A stretch of 64,000 bases of DNA from DAOTWA01 sp963702935 (GTDB lineage Bacteria > Chloroflexota > Anaerolineae > Anaerolineales > Anaerolineaceae). The notes under the pieces are model-generated. The model was given only the letters and a program-made list of their open reading frames with translations, was not told the origin of the DNA and searched no databases. The stretch spans positions 1,054,001-1,118,000 of the forward strand of contig OY969772.1 in the NCBI GenBank assembly GCA_963702935.1, written 5' to 3'. The translations under genes and the position numbers were made by a program. This document shows positions 60,079 through 64,000 of this stretch, one piece after another (position 1 is the first letter of the stretch; each line of letters opens with the position of its first letter).

Positions 60079-60200
60079 ACCTGACAAAGCGTGCGCCTGA
60101 CTGGCGGGACTGCTCTTCGCGCGTGAGGCAATTTCGAGTTTTCCCACACCCAAGCCGAGTCCACGCTCCGCCTGCCAGCAGGTAACGCTCGCCGTTAGAT
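60079..60200 (+). other. attC-like recombination site after the PEP-mutase-like gene
   Basis: Starts ACCTGAC (60079-60085, one mismatch to the inverse of the core) and ends GTTAGAT (60194-60200, fits GTTRRRY). Between, GCGTGCGCCTGACTGGCGGG faces CGCCTGCCAGCAGGTAACGC, giving an imperfect long-range stem as in integron attC sites. CTAACGG (60041-60047) and CCGTTAG (60192-60198) are a further inverted pair. A degenerate relative lies after the DinB gene. Confidence 0.5.
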
Positions 60201-60237
60201 TTTCACTCCCACCTCTCCAGCGCGGACCGAGTTGTAT

Positions 60238-60271
60238 ATACGGGGATAAGTTTAGACCTGTGCTGCGGTAA
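60238..60271 (+). repeat. Tail repeat D: orphan 3' end of a DUF35 gene
   Basis: Reads GDKFRPVLR and TAA, again the end of a DUF35-like protein without the gene. It marks the right limit of the accessory region and is followed by its own terminator. Confidence 0.65.
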
Positions 60272-60288
60272 GAAGAATTGAAAAAAAT

Positions 60289-60325
60289 AAACCGCCCTTC
60301 CACGTATGCATGGAGGGCGGTTTTT
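60289..60325. terminator. Terminator after tail repeat D
   Basis: AAACCGCCCTTCCA and TGGAGGGCGGTTTTT pair almost perfectly around an 8-base loop, with A run on the left and T run on the right, so it can also end the convergent surface-protein gene. Confidence 0.85.
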
Positions 60326-60458
60326 GATTTAAGGCGCATTGATTTTCGTGCAAAAAAAATGGAAATTAAGCTCGCTTTGTTGAAACTGGCGCCTTCGCCT
60401 ATTCTCCCCAATCTATTTCCAACCATCCAGGATCGTAGATCGCTGCTGGAACTCCAAC

Positions 60459-61686
60459 TCAATGGAGGGTAATCGGAATGTACACACGTGTGGCTGCTCC
60501 GAGCGCGAATTCGGTCAGGTGGTTGAGCCTACAGTAAACCTCATGTTGACTGGGGTTGGGCTGACAATTGATCATTTGCCAGGATCCTCCACTGTAATAA
60601 TACAGATCGAGCGAATAGCCCGAATCAGGCACCCTCGAAGCAGCCAAGTCTTCGTCGGTGTAGGAAATAGTAAGAATGATTTCACTATTGGGGAATTGGG
60701 TGATGGGTTGGCCGTCCGAATCACGTGTGGCGGTAACGGTAAAGGCGCGGTTACCGAATTTAAAGGGTGGGTTCGTCGAAGGCAGCGGGTTCAGGTCGAC
60801 GGTAAACGTGGTTGGACTGCTCACGGCATCTTCGGAGACATAGACTTTAACCGCGCCGCCTACGGATTCAAAACTGCCGCCGGCGCTCGAAAAATGAGCG
60901 GTATTGTATTCGGGAGGTGTGGTGAAGCTATGCACTTCCGAAAAATCACCGATTCCAAAATTGTTTACGGCCGCCACACGCCAGTAGAGCGTGGTTTGAA
61001 AGGGAAGTTGGAGCGCTTGAAATAAAGGCCGGGTTAACCCAATCGCGTTAAAATCACCTTCTAGAGAGGTACTGTGTATCGGCCAGCGCGTCTGATTCGT
61101 ATTGATAAAGCCGTAAGAGATAGGTGTTTGCTCCGTTAACCCATCCCCAGGTAAAAGTCACCCCGCTGGTCGCAGTCGTGAAACCATCTACAGGCATCAG
61201 GCTGACCGGAGCATCTGGCAGGGTCACGCTTTCGGGCGTTTGAAAACTGAAAACATCAGAATATGGTCCGTTAACGCCACTGCAAACTGGAGCCACTCGC
61301 CAGTAGTAAAGAGTATCTGGTAAAAAGTTCTGGGCGGAAGCAGAAGTATAGGTGAAGGTGTCGGCCGTTGAACCCGAAATGGAAAACTGATAGCCACGTT
61401 CACTTTTCGTGGGCTCAAAAGGCGAGAAATCAGGTTTGGTGGAAACATCCAATCTATATTCGCTTATGCCGCTGACGGGTTGAAAGGTAAAAGTAGGATT
61501 GAGGCGAGTCAAAGTGATCCCATGAGCTGGACTGATGAGATCGGCGGTTGCTGCTCCGCAAGCTTGCGGTTGAGAGATATCCGCACTAGAAATGGCCGCG
61601 GCTGGATGGACCGGTTGGATCGTAACGATGATGGCTATAAGGGTCAATAGATATCGGGTGGATTTGATAAGTGGTTTTATGGACAT
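60459..61686 (-). CDS. Secreted FN3-type surface protein (one-base frameshift), about 408 aa
   Basis: Signal peptide STRYLLTLIAIIVTIQPVHPAAA after ATG 61686; then two fibronectin-III-like modules with LYYWRVAPVCSGVNGPYSDVFSFQTP and LYWRVAAVNNFGIGDFSEVHSFTTP, and a C-terminal domain ending RVYIPITLH. That ending resembles the YLPL/YIPL tail of many Chloroflexota exported proteins, possibly a sorting signal. Removing one base at about 61062-61066 joins the halves through LLEGDFNAIGLTRPLFQAL. Binding partner unknown. Confidence 0.78.
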
Positions 61687-62222
61687 GGCTTTTTCCGTAA
61701 TAGTGAGATGAGTAAATCCTAGCAGGAAGGTTTGCCATTCCATTGCCAAAACGGGGCCCTTTGACCTGTTCATCCGATCCAGTTTTTTTGTATTCCTTAC
61801 GCCCCCTATTTTTTAACAGGAATCTTCGCTTAGCGGTCTTTGAGTTTGATGCGGCATCTGCGATTTTAAAGCGCCAATCAACTTTTCCCGATTTCGCACC
61901 GTGGTCTTTCTGCACTTTTTCTTATTTCATAATTTCAGCTTATGACCTTTGCTGTGTACTGACCATGTTTTGAACCCGGTTCGGTTTTTTCCACTACCTC
62001 CTATCCGCCGTTCATTGCCCCTCCACCCACCCTACAACTTCAAATTGGTCGGCTATACAGCCATTGCATTTTACAGGAATCCGTATAATTAATAGTTGCG
62101 CGCATAGAAGCGGAATCCATGTCAGGGTGAAGCTTCTCTTTGATGTGCGCCACGGATGTCAAGAATTCCTTTTGCATCCCCGTACACCCCGCGCCGTCCT
62201 ATACAAATAAAGAAAGAGTAAC
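61687..62222. other. Intergenic region without recognised features
   Basis: Between divergent genes. No conserved reading frame, repeat or hairpin stands out; a TATAAT at about 62085 could be part of the DinB-gene promoter but no good -35 box is spaced from it. Confidence 0.5.
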
Positions 62223-62732
62223 ATGGAATTTAATACTTTTTATCAGGAACTTCAATATAGCACAGAGATGATCCGTGCTTTATTGGCCGGAGTCGCACCC
62301 GAGGAAGCCCACCTCAAACCGAGCGCGGAGTTGTGGTCGATGCTCGAAGTGGTGTGTCACTTATACGATGAAGAGCGCGAAGATTTTCGAGAACATCTCG
62401 ATTTCATTCTTCACCGCCAAAATGAAAAATGGCATGTGATTGACACCCAAGGCTGGGTAACCCAACGAAGCTATAACCAGCAGGACTTCGCCGAGATGCA
62501 GGAAAAATTTTTTGTCGAACGTGAAAAATCATTTGCGGGGCTCAAGGGATTACGGAATCCAGATTGGGAGAAAACCTATACAACGGAGTACCGCACCATC
62601 AGCGCGGGAGAGATGCTCGCCTGTTGGGTCGCGCATGACAATCTCCACATCCGTCAATTGGTGGAACTCAGGCGCATGAGGCTGGAAAACATCACAAAGC
62701 CTTACAATCTCGAATACGCAGGGGATTGGTAA
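62223..62732 (+). CDS. DinB/YfiT-superfamily protein, 169 aa
   Basis: Four-helix bundle of the DinB type. The three histidines expected to bind a divalent metal are visible: VVCHLYDEEREDF (about residue 47) and WVAHDNLHIRQL (about 138 and 142). Related proteins are thiol S-transferases or stress proteins; the activity here is unknown. A degenerate attC-like sequence follows the gene, so it may also be a former cassette. Confidence 0.85.
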   Translation: MEFNTFYQELQYSTEMIRALLAGVAPEEAHLKPSAELWSMLEVVCHLYDEEREDFREHLDFILHRQNEKWHVIDTQGWVTQRSYNQQDFAEMQEKFFVEREKSFAGLKGLRNPDWEKTYTTEYRTISAGEMLACWVAHDNLHIRQLVELRRMRLENITKPYNLEYAGDW

Positions 62733-62785
62733 CGGAATAGACGCAAATCATATTTCGCACAAGTTCGTTGGCGTTCCAAGAGTGC

Positions 62786-62890
62786 ACCTGACAACGCATG
62801 CACGCGGACGGCGGGATTCGCACCGTCAAAATGGCCTTTTCGTGGCTTTGGATTCTGTCCGTTTCGTGGGCGAGTCCACGTCCCTCACAG
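62786..62890 (+). other. Degenerate attC-like sequence after the DinB gene
   Basis: Shares with the site at 60079 the run ACCTGACAA(A/C)GC(A/G)TGC and a following GGCGGGA, and later GCGAGTCCACG versus CCGAGTCCACG. The closing GTTRRRY core cannot be found, so it is probably not functional. Confidence 0.35.
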
Positions 62891-62896
62891 CCGCCA

Positions 62897-63305
62897 TTAC
62901 TCTTCTCCACTTCTTTGCGCGTTTGCAACTGATCCAGAGTCGCCGCGAGCCACGAGCAACACGATACTCACGACGAAGATCAATCCCGTCAGATATTCCA
63001 TGAAGTGAAACGCTACGAGGGACTTGCCGCCCCAGAGGAAGATTCCACCGGCAACGGTTGCTCCTACACATGCTGCCAGGCCGATGCCGGAAGCGATTTG
63101 GAGAGTGAGAACTCCCGTCACCTAGGCCAGCAGCAAACGCAACCGCGGCTAATACTACCAGTAACAGTGCGACGAAGATGTGTAATACAAGAACCGTCGG
63201 CGGATATGAAGTGCTATCCATGAGTGATGATCCAAGCAGCCCCTCGCCAATGACTCCAGCCAGCAAGAGGAGTCCGAGCAATCGAACAAGAGTTCTTCGT
63301 TTCAT
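62897..63305 (-). CDS. Small membrane protein (one-base frameshift), about 135 aa
   Basis: Four hydrophobic segments: LVRLLGLLLLAGVIGEGLLG, TVLVLHIFVALLLVVLAAVAFAAGL, LQIASGIGLAACVGATVAGGIFLWGG and YLTGLIFVVSIVLLVA. The last two are in another frame; removing one base at about 63121-63125 joins them. The family is not recognised. It is divergent from the TetR gene and its start lies 17 bp from a perfect palindrome, so it is the likely target of that regulator. Confidence 0.7.
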
Positions 63306-63321
63306 AGTGCCTCCATTATAT

Positions 63322-63340
63322 TTACGTACAATGTACGTAA
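63322..63340. promoter_or_regulatory. Operator palindrome between the membrane protein and TetR genes
   Basis: TTACGTACA-A-TGTACGTAA, perfect 9-bp arms around one base, typical in size and symmetry of TetR-family operators. It stands just in front of the minus-strand membrane protein gene. Confidence 0.75.
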
Positions 63341-63454
63341 TATTATAGTATAATTGGTGGGGATCGTCAAGCAGCCAAGTTATAGAATTAGCTATCGGCC
63401 GGGTGCCTAAGAAGTCTTGTAAAACCCGGTCTAGTGTTACACTATGATTGAGAA

Positions 63455-64000
63455 ATGACGCGAACCGGACGACCACCCAAATCCTCACTCGATGAGGTTC
63501 AGAAAGCCGCACTCGAAATCTTAGACCGTGAAGGTCTCGGGGCTTTGTCGATGCGCGCACTGGCGGCCAAGCTCGGAACAGGGACAATGACCCTCTACAA
63601 CTACGTATCTGATCGTGAGAGCCTCGAAATTCTTGTTGTAGATGCGGTTCTCGCCGACACTGTTCTACCTTCGCCGTCCGGCGATGACTGGCGGAACAAT
63701 GTACGTGGCATTGTCGTGGCGATTTGGCAGGCTGTTCGATCTCACCCGCACGCGATCCCTTTGATTCTGATTCGTCGCAATCGGTCTGCCGCCCTCCTAC
63801 AGATTGCAGAAGCGTTGCTCGCGGCACTTGCGCGTAGCGGGCGTTCGGGTTACCGACTTCTGCTCGCGTTCAGAATCATCACAGGCTTTGTATCCGGGTT
63901 TATTGAGGCTGATCTGTCTGGGCCGATTCTGGTAGCAGCGGGTGAAAGCACGGCCAGCATTACCGACCGTACTAGAAAGCTTCCACAAGACAGGTATCCA
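63455..64000 (+). CDS. TetR/AcrR-family transcriptional regulator, partial at right edge
   Basis: Open to the window end; 182 residues are visible. GRPPKSSLDEVQKAALEILDREGLGALSMRALAAKLGTGTMTLYNYVSDRESLEILVVDAV is the N-terminal TetR helix-turn-helix, with the recognition helix in TMTLYNYV. The ligand-binding domain follows (WRNNVRGIVVAIWQAVRSHP...), of the TetR_C type. It is divergent from the small membrane protein gene and probably represses it via the palindrome at 63322-63340. Start at ATG 63455 with GAGAA before it. Confidence 0.88.
   Translation, partial: MTRTGRPPKSSLDEVQKAALEILDREGLGALSMRALAAKLGTGTMTLYNYVSDRESLEILVVDAVLADTVLPSPSGDDWRNNVRGIVVAIWQAVRSHPHAIPLILIRRNRSAALLQIAEALLAALARSGRSGYRLLLAFRIITGFVSGFIEADLSGPILVAAGESTASITDRTRKLPQDRYP

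Noticed and set aside
1..64000. tRNA or rRNA genes
   Set aside because: Looked for conserved TTCRANYC-like arms with 3' ends and rRNA cores; none was convincing. A tRNA search program would settle it.

Overview
This 64 kb window is a GC-rich bacterial chromosome segment with AT-rich accessory patches. I infer a Chloroflexota genome, probably Anaerolineae-like and probably a metagenome-derived assembly. The reasons are the gene repertoire (archaeal-type HMG-CoA synthase/thiolase/DUF35 cluster, paired AIM24 proteins, EpsC-type CysE, CbiMQO uptake system), a secreted protein ending in a YIPITLH-like tail, and many dispersed palindromic repeats. No rRNA or tRNA gene was seen. One structural RNA is clear: the small SRP RNA (34850-34962). 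The taxonomic call is inference, not a match to a reference.

Layout. 1-6646: the end of a molybdenum hydroxylase, an alpha-oxoamine synthase, a VOC protein, a GH20 hexosaminidase, two AIM24 proteins and a nitroreductase. 6703-9153: a tandem dimer of one insertion sequence, then a VapBC module with a perfect operator palindrome. 10069-15257: an NSS transporter, an acetyltransferase, a peroxiredoxin whose CxxC motif is written TGA-x-x-C with a hairpin just downstream (candidate selenoprotein), a luciferase-like oxidoreductase and a transaldolase. 15598-20658: a Fur-family regulator and a Co/Ni ECF transporter cbiM-cbiQ-cbiO, split by an IS110-type element that landed in a 106-bp tandem repeat. 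20653-24911: an aminotransferase, Dus, and an ECF sigma factor with its membrane partner. 24923-26027: an array of 129-bp palindromic repeats with an embedded GIY-YIG nuclease gene. 26029-37609: a YcaQ-type glycosylase, a geranylgeranyl-reductase-like enzyme, cysE-cysK with a structured leader, an MFS exporter, a dienelactone hydrolase, an SDR flanked by inverted satellites, SRP RNA, and three methyltransferases including UbiE/MenG. 37618-43577: a GAF histidine kinase and the mevalonate entry cluster HMG-CoA reductase, HMG-CoA synthase, thiolase-like protein and DUF35 protein.

43578-60271 is an accessory region. The last about 33 bp of the DUF35 gene recur at 47545, 49569 and 60238, each followed by a different or duplicated hairpin terminator. 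These copies bound modules that carry a duplicated small membrane protein, an FRG-domain protein, a decayed transposase, an AbiE-type toxin-antitoxin pair, a PadR-controlled propeller protein, a Bce/Van-like two-component system with ABC exporter, and a PEP-mutase-like gene followed by an attC-like site. After this come a secreted FN3 protein, a DinB protein, and a divergent membrane protein/TetR pair with a perfect operator.

Quality note. At least fourteen otherwise intact genes need the removal of exactly one base to restore their frame, often in a short homopolymer. I treat these as probable sequence errors and annotate each gene as one CDS across the frameshift, giving the position.
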